A stretch of DNA of 64,000 nt from Sulfitobacter sp. BSw21498 (GTDB lineage: Bacteria; Pseudomonadota; Alphaproteobacteria; Rhodobacterales; Rhodobacteraceae), in NCBI RefSeq assembly GCF_006064855.1, contig NZ_CP040753.1, forward strand, positions 2,294,001 through 2,358,000, in the 5' to 3' direction. A program made the translations under genes and the position numbers. Position 1 is the stretch's first letter; every line of letters begins with the position of its first letter. Positions 9,527 to 17,731 of this stretch are shown piece by piece. The notes beneath the pieces are model-generated. The model was not told where the DNA came from. It ran no database searches and worked only from the letters and a program-made list of their open reading frames with translations.

Positions 9527-9589
9527 TGTGAAGTGGTCCGGCTTTTTAGGACAGTTTTGCGGCTCTGCTAAGATGCATCTGGTCTATGT

Positions 9590-10444
9590 TCATGCCGCTT
9601 TTCGTATTTCTGCTTGGGTGAAGTATGCGGTGTCCGGCGTGCGCTTATCAAGGGCGGTGTGAGGGCGCTCTGAGTTGTAGAACCCGATCCAGTTATCGAT
9701 GATGCGTTTTGCTTGGAAGCCGTCAGTGATTTCGTGCAGATAGACAGCCTCCTGTTTGAGTGACCGCCACAACCGTTCAATGAAGATGTTGTCTAAATAG
9801 CGGCCGCGGCCATCCATTGAGATTTTGATGTCAGTCTTGGTCAAAGTGGTGATCCAGCCCGCCCCTGTGTATTGGCTGCCTTGATCCGTATTCATTATTT
9901 CTGGCTTTCCATATTTGGCGATTGCCTCCTCCAGCGCCTCAACACAGAAGCTGGCATCCAGCGTATTTGAGAGCCGCCAGGACAGCACCTTGCGCGTTGC
10001 CCAATCCATGATTGCCACCAGATACAAAAAGCCGCGCTTGACCGGGATGTAGGTGATGTCGCTACACCAAACCTGATTGGGTCGCGTGATTGCCAGCTTT
10101 CTCAGCAGGTACGGGTAAATGCGGTTCTCAGGATGCTTCTTGCTGGTGTTTGGCCCCTTGTATGCGGCCTGCAATCCCATAATGCCCATCAGGCGACGCA
10201 CACGATGCCGCCCAGCCGAGAACCCAGATTGGGGAAGGTAAGCTGCAATCTGGCGGCTGCCAAAGAACGGGTATTTCGTGAAGACCCGATCAATCTCATT
10301 CAACAGCTTTAACGTTTCAGTATTCACACCTACGGGCGTGTAATACAGCGACGACCGGCTGATCCTCAGCAACTTGCATTGGCGCGTCAGGCTCAGCTTC
10401 GTGTTCTTCTTACGGATCATCTCGCGACGTTCAGACGGGCTCAT
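9590..10444 (-). CDS. IS3-family transposase OrfB
   Basis: 284 residues with the integrase core: VWCSDITYIPVKRGFLYL (Asp), then TDQGSQYT (Asp) and IERLWRSLKQEAVYLHEI (Glu), and the C-terminal YNSERPHTALDKRTP. The N-terminal HTH_21 (SLTRQCKLLRISRSSLYY) is present. It belongs to a different IS3 branch from the 6646 element. It overlaps orfA by 4 bases (ATGA); a frameshifted OrfAB product is expected. It looks intact. Confidence 0.9.
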   Translation of the reverse strand: MSPSERREMIRKKNTKLSLTRQCKLLRISRSSLYYTPVGVNTETLKLLNEIDRVFTKYPFFGSRQIAAYLPQSGFSAGRHRVRRLMGIMGLQAAYKGPNTSKKHPENRIYPYLLRKLAITRPNQVWCSDITYIPVKRGFLYLVAIMDWATRKVLSWRLSNTLDASFCVEALEEAIAKYGKPEIMNTDQGSQYTGAGWITTLTKTDIKISMDGRGRYLDNIFIERLWRSLKQEAVYLHEITDGFQAKRIIDNWIGFYNSERPHTALDKRTPDTAYFTQAEIRKAA

Positions 10445-10731
10445 CGCTTCAGCCCTTGTGACAAAAAATCGTTCTCCACCGCAAGCTGGCCGATCTTGGC
10501 GTGCAGATCTTTGATCTCGCCGTCCTTGTTCTCAGCCTTCTTGATTTTGTCCGAAAACACCCCGGCCATGCCTTCAATCGCCTGCCGTTTCCATGTGCTC
10601 ACCTGCGTCGGGTGAAGTTGGCGCTTGGCTGCAATCTCCTGAACTGTCTTGTCACCACGTAGCGCCTCAAGCGCCACAGCAGCCTTAAACTTGTCTGAAA
10701 AGTTCCGTCGCTTCGTCATTCTCGTATCCAT
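10441..10731 (-). CDS. IS3-family transposase OrfA
   Basis: 96 residues. The helix-turn-helix region reads RRNFSDKFKAAVALEALRGD, EIAAKRQLHPTQVSTWKRQ, followed by a leucine-rich C-terminal coiled coil (LHAKIGQLAVENDFL). It binds the IS ends. The ATG at 10731 is taken; an ATG four codons in is also possible. Confidence 0.88.
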   Translation of the reverse strand: MDTRMTKRRNFSDKFKAAVALEALRGDKTVQEIAAKRQLHPTQVSTWKRQAIEGMAGVFSDKIKKAENKDGEIKDLHAKIGQLAVENDFLSQGLKR

Positions 10732-10802
10732 TCATCAGTGGTGGATACATCTTAGCACGCTGTCCAATTTTGCCGGACCACTTCACTTTGCCAGTCTGTG
10801 AA

Positions 10803-11735
10803 TTAAGCCCTGGCGGCCTTAATGACGTTTTCGAGGGTAACCTCGGACACAAAACGCAGCTTCTGCCCTTCCTCGATCAACTCACGGGCACGCTCGATTT
10901 TTGTGCCGAAGTGAGTGGTGCGCCAGTGGCGTGAAGCTGTTGAGGAGATCACTACAAAGTCAGTTTTCTTCGTTGTCCGAGATGCGCAGATTCCGCCAAC
11001 GCTTACGATCTCGGACATAATGAAAGACCGAGGCCCCATACGCATTGGACCAGTCAGGACGAATACAGAACCCACAATTTCTATTTCGTTTGGATCTGTA
11101 ATCGGCTCATCAAGTTTTGCAACTGACCCAATGTTGGGGATACCGGTGTCGATGAAGCCGTCTCCCACCAGTTGTGCAATCCATTCCTGGATTTCCTCGG
11201 CTTCATTGTCCGTTAGGATGTCATCATCCATTGCCGTTTCAACTGCAGCTTTCAGGGGTGAGAACGGAGATGCATTCATCAGGATGTGTGAAGATTTGAA
11301 ACGCTGGAGAATGGCGCGAACTTCGGCTTCAAGAACCCTCCCATCACAGATGATTCCAGCACAAAACCCGAGAAACTCATTCATTTCATCAGTTTCAACG
11401 GAAGTTGATCCTGAACCAAGTTCTGCCCGTTTGTCGTCGATCACTTGCTTCAGCTGATCCACCAGGTCTGTTTCGGACGAAAAGCACTTCGCCCGAATGT
11501 CATCCGCCAGATCGGAGGCATCCGGGTCGTTGAAGAACTCAGCAAACTTTCCAGCTTCGGCCAAGATGGCGTCTTCTTCACCCTCCTCAATACGCTGCGA
11601 GGACAAAGCGCCATCGAGAAAACCAATCCAATAAACTACCCGTTTCCGGGTATTGGCGGATTTATTGAAGGCGTTATGGCGTTCTTCGAGTTCGCGCTCG
11701 TGAATGTTGAGTAATGCTTTGCCAGATAAATTCAT
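10803..11735 (-). CDS. BRCT-domain protein, unknown function
   Basis: A 310-residue island protein. The C-terminal third (about 222-305) reads as a BRCT domain of the NAD-ligase type: GSVFVLTGPMRMGPRS, IVSVGGICASRTTKKTDFVV, ending in GQKLRFVSEVTLEN. Two acidic helical blocks before it (about 28-110 and 115-205) look like a duplicated helical domain: VYWIGFLDGALSSQRIEEGE and FLGFCAGIICDGRVLEAE are similar, recalling TerB-like or DNA-damage-associated folds. It has no ligase catalytic domain. A role in recognising DNA ends or phosphorylated partners is inferred only. It is the gene next to the IS right end and seems complete. Confidence 0.65.
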   Translation of the reverse strand: MNLSGKALLNIHERELEERHNAFNKSANTRKRVVYWIGFLDGALSSQRIEEGEEDAILAEAGKFAEFFNDPDASDLADDIRAKCFSSETDLVDQLKQVIDDKRAELGSGSTSVETDEMNEFLGFCAGIICDGRVLEAEVRAILQRFKSSHILMNASPFSPLKAAVETAMDDDILTDNEAEEIQEWIAQLVGDGFIDTGIPNIGSVAKLDEPITDPNEIEIVGSVFVLTGPMRMGPRSFIMSEIVSVGGICASRTTKKTDFVVISSTASRHWRTTHFGTKIERARELIEEGQKLRFVSEVTLENVIKAARA

Positions 11736-11850
11736 TTATGCACCGTTTTTCTATGCTTCGAATATACGATCGTAAGGCAAGAAAAGGCAAAGATGATTTC
11801 GTGTTGAGCCGAAAAACTCATTCCCAACATGATTTACGGGCACGGCATTA

Positions 11851-12870
11851 ATGTTTACCGCAGCATTGGAAAATTTGAGCCTCTTGCAGTCATTCGCTAC
11901 AGATTTCATTGATGATCTCGATACGGACGTTCCCACCGTCCGCTGTGGAAGCTCAGTTTTTTCTTCAATTGCGGTCACCCTCATCAACGGCCTCCTCAAC
12001 CTGCACCTTGGCGTTCGGAATAAAGAATATAGCTTGCGCGGCAAAAGCAATGCGCCCTATTTTACGTTGAGCGATAGAAAACAGAGCCCAATGATCCCAC
12101 TTCCTGATGAATTTGAACATGTGGACGCAGGCCTCCGCAATAGAACGATGACAGGTCATGAAGCCTCAAGAATCGTCTTCGTGTCACGAAAAAAACTCGG
12201 CCCACCTTGGCACTGGAAGTCTTGGAAGGCTGCTCGAGCAAGAGTCTTGGGAACACACTGCGAGACCTGTGGCGCGGGGAAGGAAGCCATCCTCTACGTG
12301 CAACACACATTCCGCGTGCCTCGTGTCAAACCGTACATTGAGCAGGCAAAAAAGGAATTTGAATCTAAAGAACCACAGCCTGATTATCGCCCCGCCCTTT
12401 ATGAAGAATATGCAGAGATAAAGAATGCAGTCGTGCCCGTCCTGAGGGATTGCTGCCCGATCTGCGCAAGCCTTTCAATTCAATTTCGCAAGAAGGCTGC
12501 AACTTGGATTTGTAACGGTAGCGTCGGAGGACATTACTGCGCTCATGTATTTGCCACACCGGCCCAAAAGCCAGGCACCACAGCGAACCAGCGAAGAGCC
12601 GTCAAAGCTGAAATATACGAAGCTTATCACCGTAAGCTTCTCGCTCGCAAATACGACTGGATGCGAGATGCGATGCTTGCATGGATTTCTGATATGAGGA
12701 GGTACCTGTCTCTACGCGACACCAAGACCTTGTGTAAACGCTGCGCCTTTCTTGAAGACATGACCGATGCAAAACCATGCAGGTCCTGTGGGTTCGCCTA
12801 TCCGAAAAACGAGACCGTTTGTCCCGACTGTGGCGAGCAGGAAATAGACACAGCAAGATGTCCGCTTTAG
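11851..12870 (+). CDS. Zinc-ribbon / HNH-like protein, unknown function
   Basis: Up to 339 residues with three Cys clusters. One is HCETCGAG followed by an ILYVQHTFRVPRVKP stretch that resembles the His part of an HNH nuclease and a later CCPICASLSIQF. The second is near the C-terminus: LCKRCAF, KPCRSCGF and VCPDCGEQ, i.e. two zinc ribbons. A DNA- or RNA-binding, possibly nuclease, protein is inferred. The start is uncertain: the first 80 residues lack the character of the rest, and ATG at 12091 (MIPLPDEFEHVDAGL) is an equally good start. It is divergent from the BRCT gene. Confidence 0.5.
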   Translation: MFTAALENLSLLQSFATDFIDDLDTDVPTVRCGSSVFSSIAVTLINGLLNLHLGVRNKEYSLRGKSNAPYFTLSDRKQSPMIPLPDEFEHVDAGLRNRTMTGHEASRIVFVSRKKLGPPWHWKSWKAARARVLGTHCETCGAGKEAILYVQHTFRVPRVKPYIEQAKKEFESKEPQPDYRPALYEEYAEIKNAVVPVLRDCCPICASLSIQFRKKAATWICNGSVGGHYCAHVFATPAQKPGTTANQRRAVKAEIYEAYHRKLLARKYDWMRDAMLAWISDMRRYLSLRDTKTLCKRCAFLEDMTDAKPCRSCGFAYPKNETVCPDCGEQEIDTARCPL

Positions 12871-13220
12871 GAAATCTCACTGCGATGAGCGTCGAGGAAT
12901 TGTCTGCCTGAAGTGGGTCGGCCATTAAATAACATGCGAAGCTGCAACTGAGAACAGCTACCTGCTTAGCACGGCCAAAGAGGGCTTAGACCGGACTTTA
13001 ACTACGAGCGTAAGAAAAGTTAACGTTGAGTGATGCGGGGATCGTTCGGTCTGCAAGCGCTCAGTTTTCGATGCCGTTGCGAATACCTCTGGATTGACGG
13101 GCGGAAGCTGCATTTCTCACTAAGGTCCGGTATGCGGACCGAAGCTGACGTTAGGTGCGCTATCGTGACAACCCATTGAAACCTGATATGTTTCAACGAA
13201 ACGGATTGAATAGGGCCTCC
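12871..13220. other. Intergenic region before the TIR gene
   Basis: 350 bases with no convincing gene; a short reading of 17 residues at its start is not supported. A small dyad, GGTCCG (13124-13129) and CGGACC (13135-13140), lies about 80 bases before the TIR start and could be an operator or leader hairpin. Otherwise nothing is recognised. Confidence 0.4.
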
Positions 13221-14093
13221 ATGTATAATCTTTTTGTTTCCTCCAGAAGTGAATCTTGGAATGGGGACGCTTGGCTGATCGAGCGCAGCAGGTGTGTTCG
13301 GGAATATACCAGCGAAGCGTTTGAAAATGAATTTGGAGCGCTTGGCGTGGAAGAGATAGATCAGCTCCGTCGCTTTCCCTGCATCTTTGCATATGAAGCA
13401 GCCAAAGGACTTGATCCGCATTTTGGGCTGATCCGGGATGTGACCGTCCGCGGTAAAGATGTCCGCATCGACTACGAGATTTATCCGCTCGATACATTCC
13501 TGACAGCATCGCAACTCGACGAAATGACTTTCGAACTGGAGATTGAGAAGTGGGAGTTGAACCGGACACATTGGGCAGTAAAGAACGTCGATCTACCGGC
13601 CGAATTAAGCCGGAAGGGCATTTCACTTCCCCGTTGGGCTTCAAGCGCGGGCCCGAGGATAAATCTGTCGAAACATCAGTTTGACGTCGCGTTGTCGTTT
13701 CCCGGCGAGGCTCGCCAGTATGTAGAGCAGGTCGCGCAGCACTTGGAGCGGCTGCTCGGTCCTGATCGATACTTCTATGATCGAAACTATACTGCGCAGC
13801 TCGCACGCCCTTCTCTCGATACCTTTCTTCAGGGGATTTACCGTGATCGTTCTCGACTAATTGTGGTGTTTGCCGGCGGCGACTATCAACGGAAAAACTG
13901 GTGCGGGATCGAGTTCAGGGCGGTACGCGAGATCATTAATGGACGCGACCATGATCGGATCATGTTCGTAAGAATGGACGATGGTGAGGTCGAAGGTATT
14001 TTTGGCCACGACGGGTATGTCGACGCCAGACAACACGAACCCGCAGAGATCGCGTCATTTATCGATGAGCGAGTGAATCTGCTTCGGACGTGA
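13221..14093 (+). CDS. TIR-domain protein with an unknown N-terminal domain
   Basis: 290 residues from the ATG at 13221 (a GTG at 13155 would add 22). Residues about 1-145 are an uncharacterised alpha/beta domain (MYNLFVSSRSESWNGDAW to about LPAELSRK). Residues about 153-290 form a TIR domain: FDVALSFPGEARQYVEQVAQ, then the RDRSRLIVVFAGGDYQRK strand, then NWCGIEF with the conserved Glu at about 231 that is catalytic in NAD-cleaving TIR domains. It is therefore a candidate NADase or cyclic-ADPR-forming enzyme, as in bacterial anti-phage TIR systems. No ThsA-like SIR2/macro partner is adjacent, so it would act alone or with the N-terminal domain as sensor. Confidence 0.75.
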   Translation: MYNLFVSSRSESWNGDAWLIERSRCVREYTSEAFENEFGALGVEEIDQLRRFPCIFAYEAAKGLDPHFGLIRDVTVRGKDVRIDYEIYPLDTFLTASQLDEMTFELEIEKWELNRTHWAVKNVDLPAELSRKGISLPRWASSAGPRINLSKHQFDVALSFPGEARQYVEQVAQHLERLLGPDRYFYDRNYTAQLARPSLDTFLQGIYRDRSRLIVVFAGGDYQRKNWCGIEFRAVREIINGRDHDRIMFVRMDDGEVEGIFGHDGYVDARQHEPAEIASFIDERVNLLRT

Positions 14094-14234
14094 CGTTCTG
14101 TCTGGCGAAATGGCCATCGGGCGATGACATAAAAAACCATCATCAAATATAGTGTGATTCAAAAATATTTTAGCGTTTTGAAACTATGCTGTTAATTTTC
14201 CAACTTCATACCTAACCCCGCTTTTTTTAACGAC

Positions 14235-14948
14235 CTAAAGCCCCCCTGGAGCCAACTGAACAGACTGTAATCCCGTATGGAAAGTGGTTCCTCGCGCCGT
14301 GGATACAGCCATAAAATGCACGTAGAAATATTCCGGGGCGCTATCTTCATCAAATGCAGTTGCCCCCGCCGTCGTCATAAAATTCAAGCCTACATTAGAA
14401 ACGTCGCCATTAATCTTGTCCTCCGAGGTCGGCAGCACCCACTCAGGCCTAACTGGGTTGCCAGCATAGTCTATGCCATACTCATAGTAGAGGTAGGCTA
14501 CAAAATCATGTGGGGACGCGTCTGGCTTTGCCTGTCTAAATTTATATAATAGTTGACCAAGGTCGCCGAATGGCAGCAGCGACAGATGAAGATCGAACAC
14601 TGTCGACGCACCCGGTTGTAATGTTATCGGTAGAGGCTCGCTGGTCTGAATTTCACAGATTCCAAGGCTCGCGCCATCACGCAGATGAAATGGCCCCGCA
14701 AGTTCGGGCTTGGGCAACTTGCTCGCGACATCACATTCGGTGTCAACTACTGTAATTTCGCGCTCAGACGTATTTATGAAAACGTAATCTTCACGATACG
14801 AAACACCAATATCAAAGCCAATATCAATATTCCAATTTCTGTTAAGGAGCGCTGTTTCCTTGCGGAGAATGTGTCTCTCAATTGGCTCCCAAGCGGCTAC
14901 GAGTAAAGCGCATATCGAGATAATGAGAGCAAAGGTATCTCGTCCCAT
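14235..14948 (-). CDS. Membrane-anchored hypothetical protein
   Basis: About 237 residues. Residues about 4-20 (TFALIISICALLVAAWEP) are a single hydrophobic N-terminal anchor. The rest is soluble, with beta-rich character (YREDYVFINTSEREITVVDTE, LPITLQPGASTVFDLHLSLL), like an immunoglobulin-like or DUF fold, and should lie on one face of the membrane. The ATG at 14948 follows AGGTTGG; the TTG two codons upstream is an alternative. Unknown family. It is convergent with the TIR gene and same-strand with the four-gene cluster upstream, about 260 bases away. Confidence 0.55.
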   Translation of the reverse strand: MGRDTFALIISICALLVAAWEPIERHILRKETALLNRNWNIDIGFDIGVSYREDYVFINTSEREITVVDTECDVASKLPKPELAGPFHLRDGASLGICEIQTSEPLPITLQPGASTVFDLHLSLLPFGDLGQLLYKFRQAKPDASPHDFVAYLYYEYGIDYAGNPVRPEWVLPTSEDKINGDVSNVGLNFMTTAGATAFDEDSAPEYFYVHFMAVSTARGTTFHTGLQSVQLAPGGL

Positions 14949-15211
14949 AACCAACCTAACAATTGAAATTTAAATAGTCCGAGCCATAATCCCGATCAAC
15001 GATCAGTGCGCAGTAAGATGTCAACACGCTTCGCTCCACGCTCCAATTAATATAAAAAGCTGAGTTTAGCTCTGGATAAGCGTTGACGGAAAGTGCTTAG
15101 CGCCATCAACCTCGGCCCACCTTAGGAAAACACCGCAACCCACTATACGTACAAACTCCTGACTAACACACCTCGTACCTTTGCACTGGGGAGGACCAAA
15201 ATCCCAACATT

Positions 15212-16063
15212 CTACCCACCAAAAATAAGAAATAGCGCGATCGCTCCCAAAACCCAAAGAACCCAACCAAGACCGGAAACGGAACTACCATCTGGATCCA
15301 ACGAGGGATTGGTCCGAATGCTGCCTATTGAAACACCTTCAGCGGAAGCCTCAAACTCAAGCCTGATATAATGGCTACCGACTTGAAATGCTTGAGTCGC
15401 GGACTTTGAATATTGGCCATTTGGCGAGCTGAGATGAGACTGAAGGACTGGAACTTGCATTTGGACACCATCGAAAACAGTTTTGCGCTCCATCTTCTGT
15501 AGGTGGTTTAAAATATTCTGTTTTGTCTTGACGTCTCCAGACGAAATCCACTTGAAGCGATTTTCTAAGTTCTCAGGCATCTGAAAATCAGTGATAACTT
15601 TTTCTGAGTGCGATGTGATAGTGGAAAGGATATCTTCAATCGATGTATTGTAGCCTACAGTAAAAGTTGTGTTCGATTTGGGCCCAAGGTGAGTCCACAG
15701 ATTTTCTACCAACTCATACTTTTTGGCCAGCGGCATCTTTGGAGGCAGAAGTCCAAATAGACGCTCTGCCACCATTCCGCTCATGTGGGTGCGGCCGATA
15801 CGCCAATTTGGTATCGTTTTTTCTGCGTAATCTCGAGCAGATGATCCGTAAAGCCGCCCGTATTCGTCAAGAATTGGCTTTATGTCCCCCGCGGATAGGG
15901 AGAAAAAATATTCTTTCACATCCTTGTCAGTTCCGCCTAACTCTTTGGTTAGCGCCTCTGCTTCAGCGATATGCTGGCGTGCTCGCTCCATCCCCGGATT
16001 TTTCGATCTATTTCGCACACGGCCGCGGGCTCTATAACCATAATTACTTTGGCGGCGTGTCAT
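15212..16063 (-). CDS. Tail-anchored hypothetical protein
   Basis: About 283 residues. A basic N-terminus (TRRQSNYGYRARGRVRNRSK) is followed by a helical soluble region with KYELVENLWTHLGPKSNTTF and YNTSIEDILSTITSHSEK, and a single hydrophobic helix at the very C-terminus (GLGWVLWVLGAIALFLIFGG). It is thus a tail-anchored protein, with the bulk in the cytoplasm. The ATG at 16063 overlaps the stop of the upstream gene by 4 bases (ATGA), which fixes the start and shows translational coupling. No family recognised. Confidence 0.55.
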   Translation of the reverse strand: MTRRQSNYGYRARGRVRNRSKNPGMERARQHIAEAEALTKELGGTDKDVKEYFFSLSAGDIKPILDEYGRLYGSSARDYAEKTIPNWRIGRTHMSGMVAERLFGLLPPKMPLAKKYELVENLWTHLGPKSNTTFTVGYNTSIEDILSTITSHSEKVITDFQMPENLENRFKWISSGDVKTKQNILNHLQKMERKTVFDGVQMQVPVLQSHLSSPNGQYSKSATQAFQVGSHYIRLEFEASAEGVSIGSIRTNPSLDPDGSSVSGLGWVLWVLGAIALFLIFGG

Positions 16064-16362
16064 ATCCAATTCATCCCAAGCATAGAAATGAATCTCGAAA
16101 ATAGCCCCTTCTTCGTTGTGTCATATCCAATCACGATATCCCCGACCGAAGTCTTTAATACTTTGGAGAAGTTTACATGACTTCCACCACCTATCAGTGC
16201 AATTGTTCGCTCCAAATTAGGGAGAACCTCGGTGTCGAATGCATTCAACACCGCCTGTTCTTCATTTGAACTGAGTGGTATGGGAGTCAGGAAACGGTAG
16301 AAGTCCACCCGCAATTCTTTGGGGCCTTTTCCGATCGGAACCTTAAAATTATGGGACTCCAT
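16060..16362 (-). CDS. Small hypothetical protein of the tail-anchored cluster
   Basis: A 100-residue soluble-looking protein: ESHNFKVPIGKGPKELRVDF, LSSNEEQAVLNAFDTEVLPN, then IGGGSHVNFSKVLKTSVGDI. It starts 3 bases after the stop of the 16366 gene and overlaps the next gene by ATGA, so it is translated as part of the same message. No motif that identifies a function. Confidence 0.55.
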   Translation of the reverse strand: MESHNFKVPIGKGPKELRVDFYRFLTPIPLSSNEEQAVLNAFDTEVLPNLERTIALIGGGSHVNFSKVLKTSVGDIVIGYDTTKKGLFSRFISMLGMNWI

Positions 16363-16365
16363 CCG

Positions 16366-16809
16366 CTAACCCGCAAGCATGACGACAACCAGGACAAGTG
16401 CCGCGAGACCACCGAAGATGTAGTAAGGGGTCCAATTAGTATCTCCGGTTTGCGACCGAGACAGCTGTCCCCGTTGAGCTTCGGCGGTGTTGCCCATTAT
16501 TATTTCAGTGCGACCGATGGAGGTGTCTTGAGTATGGGTAATCGTGACTGACGTTCCATCTTTCGCTGCCTCATGTGTAGCGCCACCTAAGTGGCTTAGC
16601 GTGGCATGAAGGGCGTCCACGTCAACCTTCATATCATGAGCCTTCTTGCTAACGTCTAATATTCCCCTCTGATATTCGACAAGCATAGCCGCACGCTGAG
16701 CTTCTGGAATTCCAGACAAATCGATCTCTTGGGAAGGACCAAAACTTATTTTCGTAGGGGTATGCTCGACTCTGACCAATACATCTCTTCGATCTTCTTT
16801 ATCAGACAC
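16366..16809 (-). CDS. Tail-anchored hypothetical protein with a GTG start
   Basis: 147 residues. The GTG at 16809 has AGAGAGGAAAT in front, a good ribosome site. A soluble, helical, coiled-coil-like part (EAQRAAMLVEYQRGILDVSK, DVDALHATLSHLGGA) is followed by a C-terminal membrane helix (YYIFGGLAALVLVVVMLAG). It has the same tail-anchor design as the 15212 protein. It starts 12 bases after the stop of the thermonuclease gene. Confidence 0.55.
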   Translation of the reverse strand: MSDKEDRRDVLVRVEHTPTKISFGPSQEIDLSGIPEAQRAAMLVEYQRGILDVSKKAHDMKVDVDALHATLSHLGGATHEAAKDGTSVTITHTQDTSIGRTEIIMGNTAEAQRGQLSRSQTGDTNWTPYYIFGGLAALVLVVVMLAG

Positions 16810-16821
16810 AGTATTTCCTCT

Positions 16822-17409
16822 CTAAAATTTTTCGCCGGCTCGCCAGCGCTTTGGGTTAATGAATTCGCCAGCCCAAATCCCTCTCCGAGCACGCCGCGCC
16901 TCGTCTTCAAACAGGATGTAGGATGGTTCGTATTTTCTATATGCCAGCGCCCACCCGTTTAGGATCATTGTAATCCCAAGATCGATATTATCGGCTTGGC
17001 AGACAGCCACGGTTCTTCCGTATCTATCTGTATCTTTGGACGAACAGGCCACAATCCGTCCTATTACAATGCTGCTGAGAAAGTTCGTTGCATCCCGACC
17101 GCACGAATAGCGAACCGTTGAGTTCTTGCAAAACTGGCTGGTCTCAGGGGCATCTATTCCGTGCAAACGTATACGCTGGCCCTGAATTTCGATCGTGTCG
17201 CCATCGATTATTGAAGCGCGACCTGTGATGTCGGCATCGGCTTGACCAGATGTCTCGTATACTTCTGCATTAAGTGATGTTTTATCTCTTTGCGAAAGCC
17301 CGCGAGCAAATGCCTCTGGAGTGCGGTAATTTTGATAACCCAACAACACCAAGGCTACGAAACCTGGTACTGCGAGCGCGAAAAGTCCTATTTTCGTCGA
17401 GCTATCCAT
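16822..17409 (-). CDS. Membrane-anchored thermonuclease (SNase) family protein
   Basis: About 195 residues. An N-terminal hydrophobic anchor (KIGLFALAVPGFVALVLLGY) puts the nuclease domain outside the cytoplasm or on the membrane. The SNase-like OB fold follows: GRASIIDGDTIEIQGQRIRL, LHGIDAPETSQ, then DRYGRTVAVC and GWALAYRKYEP. The DGDT Asp and the DAPE and DRYGR residues match the catalytic/Ca-binding positions of staphylococcal nuclease. It is likely a Ca-dependent nuclease at the envelope, first gene of the four-gene minus-strand cluster. The ATG at 17409 is chosen over 17478 as it gives the anchor directly at the N-terminus. Confidence 0.75.
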   Translation of the reverse strand: MDSSTKIGLFALAVPGFVALVLLGYQNYRTPEAFARGLSQRDKTSLNAEVYETSGQADADITGRASIIDGDTIEIQGQRIRLHGIDAPETSQFCKNSTVRYSCGRDATNFLSSIVIGRIVACSSKDTDRYGRTVAVCQADNIDLGITMILNGWALAYRKYEPSYILFEDEARRARRGIWAGEFINPKRWRAGEKF

Positions 17410-17731
17410 CTCATTTCCAATCAAAGTCAGCACCACTCTGACTCGTTTGGAAGGTTTCCGCCACCCCAGATAGTCCATTCGTCAGAACGCAATACTTCAG
17501 GTTGCGAAAGGCGCATCTATGCCACACGATAACGATCTTTGATTGACGCATACAGAACGATGACGCGCAAAAACTCGGTTAATGAAGAAGTATAAAAGGT
17601 AAATTTCTTCCTGTGCGCGATCATTCCAACTCAGTGTGGATTGGTCAGATTGAGTGAATATAACTATAAGTATTGTAGTGGACTGAGAGAGCTATGAGCT
17701 GGGCCGAACAGATCATAATGCGGTCGCTTCG
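17410..17731. other. Intergenic, likely promoter of the membrane-protein cluster
   Basis: 322 bases between the end of the ATPase gene and the thermonuclease start. It should hold the promoter of the minus-strand thermonuclease cluster. No RNA gene, repeat or reading frame is convincing here. Confidence 0.4.

Larger units (their letters stand above)
9529..10785 (-). mobile_element. IS3-family element (about 1257 bp)
   Basis: The ends are inverted repeats: left TGAAGTGGTCCGGC, right read in reverse TGAAGTGGTCCGGC, with GGACAG also matching further in. It has the two overlapping frames of IS3. Unlike the inner IS at 6646, no flanking target duplication is seen (left flank ...CCATG, right flank CTTTG...), so one flank may have been deleted or rearranged. 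Confidence 0.85.

Noticed and set aside
11751..12050. Minus-strand frame of about 99 residues opposite the zinc-ribbon leader
   Set aside because: No recognisable motif or ribosome site; coding in either strand in this 300-base region is doubtful, and only the plus-strand gene has a supported downstream part.
13221..14948. Thoeris system
   Set aside because: No ThsA-type SIR2/macro protein is beside the TIR gene; the neighbour is an unrelated anchored protein.
15066..15266. Short minus-strand frame of about 66 residues downstream of the tail-anchored gene
   Set aside because: It overlaps the end of the 15212 gene, has no ribosome site or motif, and its composition is not convincing.
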